Source: Gp7-AA10 sp035636095 (lineage in GTDB: Bacteria > Acidobacteriota > Thermoanaerobaculia > Gp7-AA8). Taken from it: a stretch of 29,954 bases of DNA. The notes beneath the pieces were generated by a model. That model worked only from the letters and a program-made list of their open reading frames with translations. It did not search any database and was not told the DNA's origin. Shown here in pieces: positions 1-7,701 of the stretch. How positions within the stretch are numbered: the stretch's first letter is position 1; every line of letters begins with the position of its first letter. The position numbers and the translations under genes are program-made. The stretch lies in the NCBI GenBank assembly GCA_035636095.1, contig DASPZU010000114.1, positions 1 through 29,954 of the forward strand, in the 5' to 3' direction.

Positions 1-331
1 GGCGGCGGAGATGCTGGTCGCGACCGGATTTCAACTGGTGGTGGTAGACCTTCCGCCGGCTGAGAGCCGGCGCTACGGCCGCGTGCCCGACGCGGCGTGG
101 GTGCGCCTGGCGCGCGCCGCCGAAGCGCACGGCAGCGCGCTGCTGGTCTCCGCCCCCTATCCGATCACCGGGACGACGTCCGAGGCGATGGTGCGGGCGG
201 AGGCGGCGAGAGGGAAATGGAATGGGGGATTGCTGATCGGAATCGACACGACGATGCGATTGGAAAAGCATCGGCGCAAACGGCCGGGCCAGCATGCACG
301 GCTGGCATTCGAGGTCGCGGAGCGCGCATGA
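1..331 (+). CDS. imuA: ImuA-like RecA-related protein, 3' part (5' end outside window)
   Basis: Only the C-terminal ~109 residues are visible. The frame is open from base 2, so the gene starts upstream of the window. ImuA proteins are RecA/SulA-like accessory factors of the mutasome that works with ImuB and DnaE2 in damage-induced mutagenesis. The visible part has the hydrophobic strand 'GFQLVVVDLPP' (a Walker-B-like strand in RecA folds), then a strand 'GSALLVSAPYP' and a basic tail 'LEKHRRKRPG', a layout usual at the end of ImuA. Its TGA overlaps the imuB ATG (ATGA), which indicates translational coupling. The name rests mainly on the imuB-dnaE2 context plus this weak sequence resemblance. 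Any LexA-type operator would lie upstream and cannot be seen. Confidence 0.72.
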   Translation, partial: AAEMLVATGFQLVVVDLPPAESRRYGRVPDAAWVRLARAAEAHGSALLVSAPYPITGTTSEAMVRAEAARGKWNGGLLIGIDTTMRLEKHRRKRPGQHARLAFEVAERA

Positions 332-1812
332 CGCGCCTGGCGTGCTTCTTCGTTCCGATGTTTCCGCTGGCGGCCCGGCTGCGCAGCGAGCCGGAGCTGC
401 TGCAGGAAGCAGTGGCCATCGTCGAAGGAAACGGCAACAACGCGCACGTCGTGTCCGCGACACGGCGCGCGCGCAAGAAAGGAATCGGCAGCGGAATGTC
501 GCTGGCGCAGGCGCGATCGATCGTGCCGAAGCTCATCGCGCGCGGACGCGATGCCGCCTGCGAGCAGACGGCGCAGGAGGCGCTGCTGGAAGTCGGCGAG
601 ACATTCTCGCCGCGCGTCGAGGATGCCAACGACGGCCTGGTGTTCGTCGACATCCACGGCACCGAACGGCATTTCCCGAATGAAGAGGAGCTCGCGAAAT
701 CGGCGATCCGGGCCTTGGATGCCATCGCGCTTCCCGCGCGCGTCGGCATCGCGGCCTGCAAACTCGCATCGCGCGTGGCGGCGGAGCTGCCGCAGACGCC
801 CACCATCGTTCCTCACGGTGAAGAAGCGAAATTTCTGGCGCCGTTGCCGCTGGCACGACTCTCTCCCGAGCTGGAAGCGGCTGCGATGCTGCAGCGCTTC
901 GGTCTGACTTCGATCGGCGATCTGGCCCGCCTCCCCGAATCCGAAATCGCCAGCCGCCTCGGCGAAATGGGAAGGGAATTGCATTTCGCCGCTCGCGGCG
1001 TCGATCCGCGGCCGCTCATCCCACGCGCGCTGCCGCCTGAATTTCGGGAAGGGATGGAGCTGGAGTGGCCGCTGGTCGCGCTCGAGCCATTCATCTTCAT
1101 CGCCAATGCTGCGCTGGACCGACTGTCGAAAAGAATGGAAGTGCAGGGCTTCGCATGCAAACGGATCGAGCTGACGCTCACGCTCGAGCCCGACGGCTAC
1201 GACGCGCGCGGAATCGATCTTCCCGCGCCCACGCGTGACGTCAAGACCATTCTGACCCTGATCCGGCTCGATCTGGAGAAGCGCGCGCCCGGCGCGCCCG
1301 TGATCGGATTCACATTGGTGGCGCATCCCGACCGGCCCCGTCGTGCACAGCTCTCGCTCTTTGGTCCGGAGGCACTGTCGCCGGAAAAACTGGCCACGAC
1401 GATCGCGCGCCTGATCTCGATGTTAGGCCAGGAACGCGTCGGCATGCCGGTGACTGTCGACGGCTACCTGCCCGAGCGCCACGCCGTCGGCGATTTCGCT
1501 CCCCCACCCCCGCCCGACACGCGCCGCACCCCGCCCCGCGCACGCGGCCTGCTCGCCGGACGCACTTTTCGCCCCCCCATCCCGGTGGAGGTCATCACCG
1601 ACGGCGACAAGATCGCCTCGCTGCGCGGGGAGAACATCGAGGGGAGCGTGCGCGTCTGCTCGGGGCCATGGCGTATCGAAGAAGGATGGTGGCGCGACGC
1701 GCCGGCCCAGCGCGAGTACTGGGACGTGGAGCTGTGGGAAGGAGGAATCTACCGTTTGTATCAGGCGGCTTCGAGCAGCGATTGGTTTGTGGATGCCAGG
1801 TTTGGGGTGTAG
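328..1812 (+). CDS. imuB: ImuB, non-catalytic Y-family polymerase-like protein
   Basis: 494 residues from the ATG at 328, which overlaps the imuA stop. The longer open frame beginning at 97 runs inside imuA and is not used. The Y-family fold is recognisable ('MTRLACFFVPMFPLAARL' at the N-terminus; 'SPRVEDANDGLVFVDIHGTE' around residues 93-112), but the catalytic acidic residues are missing: no D-x-D/F-F motif at the first site, and the usual S-x-D-E is replaced by 'VDIHG'. That is the known ImuB signature: it acts as a hub linking the beta clamp, ImuA and DnaE2 rather than as a polymerase. A proline-rich linker near residues 390-405 precedes the conserved C-terminal segment with 'SGPWRIEEGWW' and 'WFVDARFGV'. 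The next gene in the functional cassette is dnaE2, now separated by the four-helix-bundle unit. Confidence 0.92.
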   Translation: MTRLACFFVPMFPLAARLRSEPELLQEAVAIVEGNGNNAHVVSATRRARKKGIGSGMSLAQARSIVPKLIARGRDAACEQTAQEALLEVGETFSPRVEDANDGLVFVDIHGTERHFPNEEELAKSAIRALDAIALPARVGIAACKLASRVAAELPQTPTIVPHGEEAKFLAPLPLARLSPELEAAAMLQRFGLTSIGDLARLPESEIASRLGEMGRELHFAARGVDPRPLIPRALPPEFREGMELEWPLVALEPFIFIANAALDRLSKRMEVQGFACKRIELTLTLEPDGYDARGIDLPAPTRDVKTILTLIRLDLEKRAPGAPVIGFTLVAHPDRPRRAQLSLFGPEALSPEKLATTIARLISMLGQERVGMPVTVDGYLPERHAVGDFAPPPPPDTRRTPPRARGLLAGRTFRPPIPVEVITDGDKIASLRGENIEGSVRVCSGPWRIEEGWWRDAPAQREYWDVELWEGGIYRLYQAASSSDWFVDARFGV

Positions 1813-1827
1813 CCACGGGCTGTAGAA

Positions 1828-1863
1828 GAAATTTCGAATTTCAAATTTCAAATGAAAAATTAA
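1828..1863 (+). repeat. Left arm of 36-bp inverted repeat
   Basis: GAAATTT-type AT-rich arm lying 15 bases after the imuB stop. It pairs with 2236-2271 at 35 of 36 positions. Each arm also contains short tandem GAAATTT-like units, so it can fold locally. Confidence 0.95.
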
Positions 1864-1867
1864 AAGC

Positions 1868-2239
1868 ATGAAAAAGAAGATTGATATCTACGACCGCGCA
1901 TTCCAATTCGCTTGCCATGTCTTGAAGATGGATCAGAAACTATCGCGAAATCGTCGTGTGAATCGCAACGCGATGAATCAGCTCGTCAGTGCTGCTTCAT
2001 CAGTTGGTTCAAACTTAGAAGAAGCCAGAGCCGGTCAAAGCAAAGCGGACTTTCACGCGAAACTTCGCATCGCGTTGAAAGAAGCACGCGAATCGCAGTA
2101 CTGGCTTCGTTTGATAGCGGCGACCGAAGTCATCGCGCCTTCGCGAATTAATCCTCTCATTCAAGAGTCCGGAGAAATTGTTGGAATCCTGACAACGATC
2201 GCAAGAAAACCAAATCCTCGAAATCCCGACCTTTCTTAA
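1868..2239 (+). CDS. Four-helix-bundle protein (S23 / 23S rRNA intervening-sequence protein family)
   Basis: 123 residues, starting at the ATG just inside the left repeat arm; there is no clear ribosome-binding site. The sequence follows the S23/IVP family pattern: an N-terminal 'YDRAFQFACHVLKM' helix, 'NRNAMNQLVSAASSVGSNLE' (residues 34-53), 'ADFHAKLRIALKEARESQYW' (residues 59-78), and a final hydrophobic helix before 'IARKPNP'. Members were first found in intervening sequences of 23S rRNA genes and are also found free in many environmental genomes; the Avd protein of diversity-generating retroelements has the same fold. The biochemical role is not established, though the basic surface suggests nucleic-acid binding. 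Here it is the only gene of the inverted-repeat unit and has lower GC than its neighbours, which suggests it arrived by transfer. Family assignment is firm; function is unknown. Confidence 0.9.
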   Translation: MKKKIDIYDRAFQFACHVLKMDQKLSRNRRVNRNAMNQLVSAASSVGSNLEEARAGQSKADFHAKLRIALKEARESQYWLRLIAATEVIAPSRINPLIQESGEIVGILTTIARKPNPRNPDLS

Positions 2240-2271
2240 TTTTTCATTTGAAATTTGAAATTTGAAATTTC
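2236..2271 (-). repeat. Right arm of 36-bp inverted repeat
   Basis: Reverse complement of 1828-1863 with one mismatch. It contains the stop codon of the four-helix-bundle gene and ends one base before the dnaE2 ATG, so this arm forms the whole leader immediately upstream of dnaE2. Confidence 0.95.
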
Positions 2272-5200
2272 ATGCCCCCCAAGCCGCCGATTCCGCCGCT
2301 CTCGTGCGAATACGATCACCTGGAGTTCGTCCCCAAACAATTCGGCGGCACACAAAGTGAAGACAAGCCCGAGAAAGCGCCCAGGAGGCCCAAGAAGCCA
2401 AATCGCCCCTACGCCGAATTGCGCGCCGCCAGCGCCTTCTCGTTTCTCGACGGCGCTTCGCTGCCCGAGGATCTCGTCTACCAGGCCGCCCAGAAGGATC
2501 TGCCCGCCATGGCGCTGGTCGACACCAACGGCGTCTATGGCGCGCCGCGCTTCTACACCGCCGCGAAAAAGGCGGGCGTTCGCGCGCTGGTAGGAGCGGA
2601 GCTGGTGTTGGAGTCTCGTGGTCTCGCGGTCTCGGGGTCTCGGGGTGGGCGGGACCACGAGACCACGCAACCCCGAGACCGCGCAACTCTGTTAGTCGAA
2701 AATCGCGATGGCTACAAGAACCTTTGCAAATTAATCACCGCCGGCGCGGCGGGGAGGGAGAAAGGCAAAGCGCGCTTCACGTGGGAGCTGATCGAACAGT
2801 ACGGCGCGGGACTGCACTGCCTCACGCGGGCCGATGATGCGACCATCGAGAGAATCAGCGGCATCTTCCAGGGGCGTACACACGTCGAGCTGCAGCGCCA
2901 CTCGGTCCGCGAAGAAGAGCATCAAAATCAACGGCTCATCGCCTTAGCGCGACGGTTGAGACTTCCGCTCGTCGCGACCAACGGCGTCCGCTACGCGCGT
3001 CCGGAAGACAAGCCGCTGCACGACGTCCTGACCTGCGTCCGAGAAGGTCAACATGTCGACAAAGCCGGCAAGCTCCTCGGCATCAATCGCGAGCGGCACG
3101 TCAAGAGCGCGGATGAAATGCGCTTGCTCTTCAACGATCTGCCCGAAGCGATCGACAACGCCTGGGAGCTCTCCCAGCGTCTCGACTTCACCCTCGCAAA
3201 CCTCGGCTATCAGTTCCCGCAGTATCCGCTGCCCAGCGGCGAAACGGACATGTCGTTCCTCCGAAAGATGACGTGGAACGGCGCACGTGCCCGTTTCCGG
3301 CCGCTGACCGCCAGGGCGCAGGCACAGATCGAAAAAGAGCTCGCGATGATCGAGAAGCTCGATCTGGCCGGCTACTTCCTCATCGTGTGGGACATCGTCC
3401 AATTCTGCCTGCGCGAAAAGATCATGGTGCAGGGCCGGGGATCGGCCGCCAACAGCGCGGTGTGTTATGCGCTGTCGATCACGGCCGTCGATCCCGTGAA
3501 GATGGAGCTGCTCTTCGAGCGATTTCTATCCGAGGAGCGGGGCGAGTGGCCGGACATCGATCTCGATCTGCCGTCCGGCGATCAGCGCGAGAAAGCAATC
3601 CAGCACGTCTACAAAACCTACGGCGTGCACGGCGCCGCGATGACGGCCAACGTCATCACCTATCGCGACCGCTCCGCGGCCCGCGAAGTCGGCAAAGCTC
3701 TCGGCTTCTCGCTGGAGCAGGCGGACAAACTCTCCAAGGTCGTGGGCACCTGGAATTTCGGCGAGATCAAAGAGCGCGTCGACTCCATGCCGGCCCATCT
3801 CGCGGCGGCCGGATTTGATCCCGTGGATTTGAGAGTGCAGCACTTCATGCGGCTGCAACTCCAGATTCAAAATCTGCCGCGACATCTCGGCCAGCATTCC
3901 GGTGGCATGGTGATGGCGCGCGGACGCCTCGACGAAGTCGTGCCGCTCGAGCCGGCGTCGATGCCCGGCCGCGTCGTGATCCAGTGGGACAAAGACGACT
4001 GCGCCGACCTCGGCATCATCAAAGTCGATCTGCTGGGCCTGGGCATGCTGCAGGCGATCGAGGAAGCAATCCCGCTCATCCGGGAGAAAGAGAACATCGA
4101 CGTCGATCTCGCCCATCTGCCCCAGAACGATCCGGTGGTCTACAAGATGCTCAACGAAGCCGACACCGTGGGCATGTTCCAGGTGGAGAGCCGGGCGCAG
4201 ATGTCCTCGCTGCCGCGCCACGCACCGAAGTGTTTCTACGACATCGTGGTGCAGGTCGCGATCATCCGCCCCGGCCCCATCGTCGGCGGCATGATCAAGC
4301 CCTTCTTCGATCGGCGCCAGGGACGCGCACCCGTCGAGTATCCGCACCCCTGCCTCGAGCCCATCCTCAAGCGGACGCTGGGCGTGCCGCTTTTTCAGGA
4401 GCAACTGTTGCGCATCGCGATGGTGGCCGCGAATTTCACCGGCGGCGAGGCGGAGGAGCTCCGCCGCGCGATGGGATTCAAGCGATCGATGGAGCGGATG
4501 CAGGACATCGAAAAACGATTGCGCGCCGGAATGACAAAGAACGCCATCGATCAAAAGGCACAGGACCAGATCGTCAAGTCGATCACATCGTTCGCGCTGT
4601 ACGGATTTCCCGAATCGCACGCCGCCAGCTTCGCGCTGATCGCGTACGCCAGCGCGTACATCAAAGCGCGACATCCGGCGGCGTTCTACATTTCGCTGCT
4701 CAACGCCTGGCCGATGGGCTTCTATCACCCGGCCACGCTGATCAAGGATGCGCAGCGGCACGACGTGACCGTGCTGCCGGTCGACGTCAATCACTCCGGA
4801 TGGAACTGCCGGTGGGAAAACGGCGCGGTGCGCATGGGATTGCGATATGTCAAAGGATTGCGCGAGACGAGCGGAAAGCCGATCGAGAGCGGACAGCCGT
4901 TCTCGTCGACCGACGACCTCGCGCGACGCTGCAAGCTTCGCGACGATCAGCTCACCAAGCTCGCCTACGCCGGCGCGCTCGGATCCCTCGGATTGCGACG
5001 CCGTGCTGCGCTGTGGCAGGCCGCCGAGGCGGCGCGCGATGCCGGTGAGCTGTTCAGTGGAGCGCCGCCGACCTCGGCGGCGTCACCTCTCCCCGAAATG
5101 TCCGCCGGCGAGGAGACTCTCGCCGATTACGACAGCATGCAGCTCACCACCGGGCCACATTTGATCCAACATTTTCGTGAACAATTAAAACGCGACAACG

Positions 5201-5511
5201 TCGTTTCAGCCCGCGACCTGAAACGCATTCCCAACGGCCGTCGCGTCGCGACCGCCGGCGCCGTGGTTGTCCGGCAGCGTCCCGGAACTGCCAAAGGGTT
5301 TGTATTTCTCACATTGGAAGATGAGACCGGAATGTCACAGGCGATCGTCCATCCCAATCTGTTCAGCGAGCAGCGCACTCTCATCGTCAGCTCGCCCGGC
5401 CTCATCGTGGAAGGCATTCTTCAAAACACCGATGGCCAATGTTCCGTAAAAGCAGAAAGATTCTGGCCGCTGGAAGGAATGGGAGACGTTGCCAGCCACG
5501 ACTTTCACTGA
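2272..5511 (+). CDS. dnaE2: Error-prone DNA polymerase DnaE2 (ImuC), C-family alpha subunit
   Basis: 1079 residues. Translesion polymerase of the ImuA-ImuB-DnaE2 mutasome. After a ~46-residue proline/lysine-rich N-terminal extension comes the PHP domain ('AELRAASAFSFLDGAS', residues 48-63). Its metal ligands are missing: the H-x-H site reads R-A-A, and the later 'ATNGVRYA' (235-242) has lost the usual D and H. The palm carries 'PDIDLDLPSGD' at ~427 and 'KVDLLGLG' at ~584, which supply the catalytic aspartates. A C-terminal OB fold is seen as 'GRRVATAGAVVVRQRPGTAK' followed by 'FLTLEDETG', typical of DnaE2. An unusual low-complexity stretch at residues ~115-138 is encoded by a palindromic repeat. 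The ATG lies directly after the right repeat arm, so there is no normal ribosome-binding site. The true start could be a little further in, because the N-terminal extension is not a recognised domain. Confidence 0.93.
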   Translation: MPPKPPIPPLSCEYDHLEFVPKQFGGTQSEDKPEKAPRRPKKPNRPYAELRAASAFSFLDGASLPEDLVYQAAQKDLPAMALVDTNGVYGAPRFYTAAKKAGVRALVGAELVLESRGLAVSGSRGGRDHETTQPRDRATLLVENRDGYKNLCKLITAGAAGREKGKARFTWELIEQYGAGLHCLTRADDATIERISGIFQGRTHVELQRHSVREEEHQNQRLIALARRLRLPLVATNGVRYARPEDKPLHDVLTCVREGQHVDKAGKLLGINRERHVKSADEMRLLFNDLPEAIDNAWELSQRLDFTLANLGYQFPQYPLPSGETDMSFLRKMTWNGARARFRPLTARAQAQIEKELAMIEKLDLAGYFLIVWDIVQFCLREKIMVQGRGSAANSAVCYALSITAVDPVKMELLFERFLSEERGEWPDIDLDLPSGDQREKAIQHVYKTYGVHGAAMTANVITYRDRSAAREVGKALGFSLEQADKLSKVVGTWNFGEIKERVDSMPAHLAAAGFDPVDLRVQHFMRLQLQIQNLPRHLGQHSGGMVMARGRLDEVVPLEPASMPGRVVIQWDKDDCADLGIIKVDLLGLGMLQAIEEAIPLIREKENIDVDLAHLPQNDPVVYKMLNEADTVGMFQVESRAQMSSLPRHAPKCFYDIVVQVAIIRPGPIVGGMIKPFFDRRQGRAPVEYPHPCLEPILKRTLGVPLFQEQLLRIAMVAANFTGGEAEELRRAMGFKRSMERMQDIEKRLRAGMTKNAIDQKAQDQIVKSITSFALYGFPESHAASFALIAYASAYIKARHPAAFYISLLNAWPMGFYHPATLIKDAQRHDVTVLPVDVNHSGWNCRWENGAVRMGLRYVKGLRETSGKPIESGQPFSSTDDLARRCKLRDDQLTKLAYAGALGSLGLRRRAALWQAAEAARDAGELFSGAPPTSAASPLPEMSAGEETLADYDSMQLTTGPHLIQHFREQLKRDNVVSARDLKRIPNGRRVATAGAVVVRQRPGTAKGFVFLTLEDETGMSQAIVHPNLFSEQRTLIVSSPGLIVEGILQNTDGQCSVKAERFWPLEGMGDVASHDFH
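2612..2690. repeat. GTCTCG-type palindromic repeat inserted in frame in dnaE2
   Basis: Alternating GGTCTCG(T/C/G)G units occupy 2614-2646, and their complements (GACCACGAGACCACG, CCCCGAGACCGCG) occupy 2653-2683. For example, 2625-2637 pairs exactly with 2671-2683 and 2614-2623 with 2653-2662. The segment is translated as ~24 residues of R/G/S/T/D that interrupt an otherwise standard DnaE2 motif ('GAELVL...LLVENRDGYKNLCKL'). Confidence 0.85.
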
Positions 5512-5560
5512 GCGTACAATCACTCCAAGACGACGGGCTGGACTCGTCGAAGGAGCTACT

Positions 5561-6055
5561 GTGAAGTTTCGTCTTTCTATCGCCCTCCTCATTGCCCTAT
5601 TTCCCGTGCTGGCCTCGGCGCTGACGCCCGGGACTGCAAAAGGCACGATCACATTCAACGGCAAACCGAAAAAGCTGACCTACGCCTATGCCTGGAAGGA
5701 AGAGGATCACTTCACAAAGGGCGTGATCAACACGGTCGTGCTCTTGAGCGACGCAAAGCTCGACGACAAGACCATGGCCGATCGCTCGTCACGCACCGAC
5801 GCCGCGCGCGCCGGGAAGTTCACCGGCGTGCTCGTGAACATCGGGCCGAAGGGAAACATCGACAGCGGCACGTTTTACACCGCTGCCGAAGACGGCTACT
5901 TCGACGCCTCCGGCATGCACAAGTGGGAAAAGAAAACGCTGACGAATGCCAAGGTCGAAGGGAAGCTCTCCGCTCCACACGGCACGTTTTTCAAGACCAG
6001 CTACGAATACTCGGCAACTTTCGAGGCCCCCATCGGGCCTGCGCCGAAAAAGTGA
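5561..6055 (+). CDS. Small exported protein of unknown function
   Basis: 164 residues from the GTG at 5561, preceded by AAGGAG (5550-5555) at 5-base spacing; the frame upstream overlaps dnaE2 and is not used. The N-terminus 'KFRLSIALLIALFPVLASA' is a clear Sec signal peptide with cleavage probably after 'ASA'. The mature part is beta-rich: 'GTAKGTITFNGKPKKLTYAY' followed by 'VVLLSDAKLDD' and 'FTGVLVNIGPKG'. No cysteines and no catalytic motif are seen, so a soluble periplasmic or secreted beta protein is likely. I do not recognise a family. It lies 49 bases after dnaE2 on the same strand and 27 bases before the AI-2E transporter; nothing ties its role to either. Confidence 0.75.
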   Translation: MKFRLSIALLIALFPVLASALTPGTAKGTITFNGKPKKLTYAYAWKEEDHFTKGVINTVVLLSDAKLDDKTMADRSSRTDAARAGKFTGVLVNIGPKGNIDSGTFYTAAEDGYFDASGMHKWEKKTLTNAKVEGKLSAPHGTFFKTSYEYSATFEAPIGPAPKK

Positions 6056-6070
6056 TGCGCGACTGAGGTC

Positions 6071-6076
6071 TACAAT
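6071..6076 (+). promoter_or_regulatory. Candidate -10 box for the AI-2E transporter gene
   Basis: TACAAT ends six bases before the ATG at 6083. If used, transcription would begin at or next to the start codon (leaderless mRNA). No good -35 match is visible at 16-18 bases upstream, so this is weak. Confidence 0.3.
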
Positions 6077-6082
6077 TAACCC

Positions 6083-7171
6083 ATGACCACGAACCCGCTC
6101 GTGCCGGTCCCGGCGGCCGGGCCGGTCGTTCAACCGACCACGCCACCCCGCCCTCGCCGCCCTTCCAACGAGGAGATCGCGGCCTGGGTCCTGATCGGCG
6201 GTCTGGTCATCTATATCCTGATGATGCACGTGGTGGCGGCGCTGGTGGGGGGGCTTGCTCTCTATCTGATCCTCGACCGTCTGGCACAGGCATTCTCGAA
6301 ACGGATTCCCGGAACGGCGGCGCGTCCGCTGGCGGTCATCCTGGTGGCCCTGGTTGGCGGCGGCATCATCATCGGCAGCGTCGCGCTTTCGATCTCGTTC
6401 ATGCGGCATCATGTCGACCGCCTCCCCGCCATGATGACGCAGATGGCCGACATTCTTCAGTCGACGCGCGCCTGGCTGGGCGATTCGGGACAACAACTGA
6501 TCCCTGAAGTTCTCACCGATGCCGAGAACATCAAAGCAGCGGCTGTCGACTGGCTGAAGAGACACGCCGATACGCTCAAGATTGCCGGCGGCACATTCGG
6601 CATCGGCCTGATCCACCTCATCATGGGGATGCTGCTGGCGCTCCTGGTCTTCTTCCGGCACGTCACGCACCACGATTACGCACCGCGAGGAGCGCTGGCG
6701 GATGCTCTGACCGAAAAGGTGGACCGGTTCACGAGGTCGTTTTCGCAGATCGCCACCGCACAGATCAAGATCTCCGCCGCCAACACGCTTCTGACGGCAC
6801 TCTATCTGTTCGTCCTGCTGCCCCTGTTCGGCAAACATCTGCCGTTCTCGACGACCATTGTGATCGTGACGTTCGTGTGCGGACTGATTCCGATCCTCGG
6901 AAATCTGATTTCCAATACTGTCATCGTGATTCTTTCGCTCGGGATTTCCTTCGGGACGGCCATCGCTTCCCTGGCGTTCCTGGTCGTCATCCACAAGCTT
7001 GAGTATTTGATCAACTCCCGCATCGTCGGCGGCGAGACCGACTCCCAGGCGTGGGAAATTCTTCTGGCGATTCTCGTCGGCGAGACGGCATTCGGCGTCG
7101 CCGGCGTCGTCATGGCGCCGATCGTTTACGCGTTCGTGAAACGCGAGCTGCGCGAGCGCGGGCTGGTCTGA
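6083..7171 (+). CDS. AI-2E family transporter (PF01594-type permease)
   Basis: 362 residues. Integral inner-membrane protein with roughly eight predicted helices: a cluster at residues 33-63, one at 83-105, an amphipathic periplasmic-type segment (110-175), one at ~183-210, then a C-terminal block from ~235 to 355. The family hallmark 'GLIPILGNLIS' in the C-terminal half is present, as is 'YLINSRIVGG' before the last two helices. Members are called AI-2 exporters after TqsA/YdiK of E. coli, but substrates vary widely (some are Na+/H+ antiporters), so transport of AI-2 itself should not be assumed. The basic, proline-rich N-terminus ('PPRPRRPSNEE') should be cytoplasmic. There is no useful Shine-Dalgarno sequence, but a TACAAT hexamer sits 6 bases before the ATG. 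Confidence 0.9.
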   Translation: MTTNPLVPVPAAGPVVQPTTPPRPRRPSNEEIAAWVLIGGLVIYILMMHVVAALVGGLALYLILDRLAQAFSKRIPGTAARPLAVILVALVGGGIIIGSVALSISFMRHHVDRLPAMMTQMADILQSTRAWLGDSGQQLIPEVLTDAENIKAAAVDWLKRHADTLKIAGGTFGIGLIHLIMGMLLALLVFFRHVTHHDYAPRGALADALTEKVDRFTRSFSQIATAQIKISAANTLLTALYLFVLLPLFGKHLPFSTTIVIVTFVCGLIPILGNLISNTVIVILSLGISFGTAIASLAFLVVIHKLEYLINSRIVGGETDSQAWEILLAILVGETAFGVAGVVMAPIVYAFVKRELRERGLV

Positions 7172-7174
7172 CAT

Positions 7175-7240
7175 CGTCATCCTGAGCCGCGAAGACGGCG
7201 AAGGATCTCAGCGCACGAGATCCGCGGGGTCAGGATGACG
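7175..7240. repeat. Palindromic repeat (GTCATCCTGA family) between convergent genes
   Basis: The outer arms CGTCATCCTGA (7175-7185) and TCAGGATGACG (7230-7240) are perfect complements. An inner pair, GGATCTC (7203-7209) and GAGATCC (7217-7223), forms a second hairpin. It fills most of the 80-base gap between the AI-2E transporter (+) and the 149-residue protein gene (-). It may act as a two-way terminator, although there is no T-tract. The consensus resembles dispersed palindromes common in some environmental genomes. Confidence 0.75.
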
Positions 7241-7251
7241 TGTCTACGACG

Positions 7252-7701
7252 TCACTTCTTCGGCTCGAGAATGATCTCGCGCGCGACGCGGCCGCCGACG
7301 ACATCACGCATGGCAGCGCGGTCTCGGTAGCCCTGCTCGATCTTCTGATCGCCGCCGAAGAGTTTCTGGCCTAACGCGTCCTGTTTCGCCTGATTGGCCT
7401 CCATCGTGGCCAGGTCCTTGTACTCGACCATCAGCATGACGTCCCAATCGGCGCCGGTGTGCGATTCGGTGGTCAGAACTTTGTACGACAGGATCATCCC
7501 ATCCTGTTTGGCGGCTTCCTGTTCGCGCTTCCAGTCGGTGGTCAGATAGGTCAGGTAGGCGTTGCCCATTCCTGCATGGGTGTGGATGAAGGTGATCTCC
7601 CACACCGAACCGTTGCGGTAAGGACGCGAAGGAATTTGAGTGTAGGCGGCAAGAGCGATGACGAGGACGAGGCAAACCGATAGGACGAGCCGTTTTGTCA
7701 T
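7252..7701 (-). CDS. Small exported protein of unknown function (possible alpha/beta-barrel type)
   Basis: 149 residues. The ATG at 7701 is preceded on its strand by GGAGG at good spacing and overlaps the TGA of the upstream fusion gene by 4 bases, so the two are translationally coupled. The N-terminus 'KRLVLSVCLVLVIALAAYTQ' is a signal peptide. The mature protein has 'VWEITFIHTHAGMGNAYLTY' and 'ADWDVMLMVEYKDLATMEAN', a strand-helix-strand pattern with aromatic residues like the dimeric alpha/beta-barrel (NIPSNAP/ABM-like) proteins, but this resemblance is only structural impression. No cysteine pairs or metal motifs are seen. I cannot assign a function. Confidence 0.75.
   Translation of the reverse strand: MTKRLVLSVCLVLVIALAAYTQIPSRPYRNGSVWEITFIHTHAGMGNAYLTYLTTDWKREQEAAKQDGMILSYKVLTTESHTGADWDVMLMVEYKDLATMEANQAKQDALGQKLFGGDQKIEQGYRDRAAMRDVVGGRVAREIILEPKK

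Larger units (their letters stand above)
1828..2271. mobile_element. Candidate mini-element: four-helix-bundle gene between 36-bp inverted repeats
   Basis: Two 36-base arms, 1828-1863 and 2236-2271, are reverse complements with a single mismatch (base 1836). Each arm is built from repeated GAAATTT/TTTGAAA units and ends on the inside with ATGAAAAATTAA. Between them lies only the 123-codon four-helix-bundle gene, whose TAA stop (2237-2239) is inside the right arm. The unit is visibly richer in A/T than the GC-rich genes either side. It falls exactly between the imuB stop and the dnaE2 start codon, so it breaks no gene. No direct target duplication is visible at the outer edges, and no transposase is encoded. 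Mobility is inference from this architecture. Confidence 0.7.

Noticed and set aside
1828..2271. Diversity-generating retroelement, because Avd resembles S23 proteins
   Set aside because: No reverse transcriptase, template repeat or variable repeat is present nearby.
2416..3000. Missing PHP-domain metal ligands in DnaE2 as a novelty
   Set aside because: Loss of the H-x-H ligands is, as I recall, also usual in many DnaE2/ImuC proteins, so it supports the subfamily rather than marking something unusual.
3526..4794. Long open frame on the minus strand (422 codons)
   Set aside because: It lies fully antisense to conserved dnaE2 motifs and its translation is Arg/His/Asp-rich without any domain; typical GC-rich shadow.
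5789..7180. 463-codon minus-strand open frame
   Set aside because: Antisense to the AI-2E transporter and the exported protein; composition (D/R/H-rich) is that of a shadow frame.
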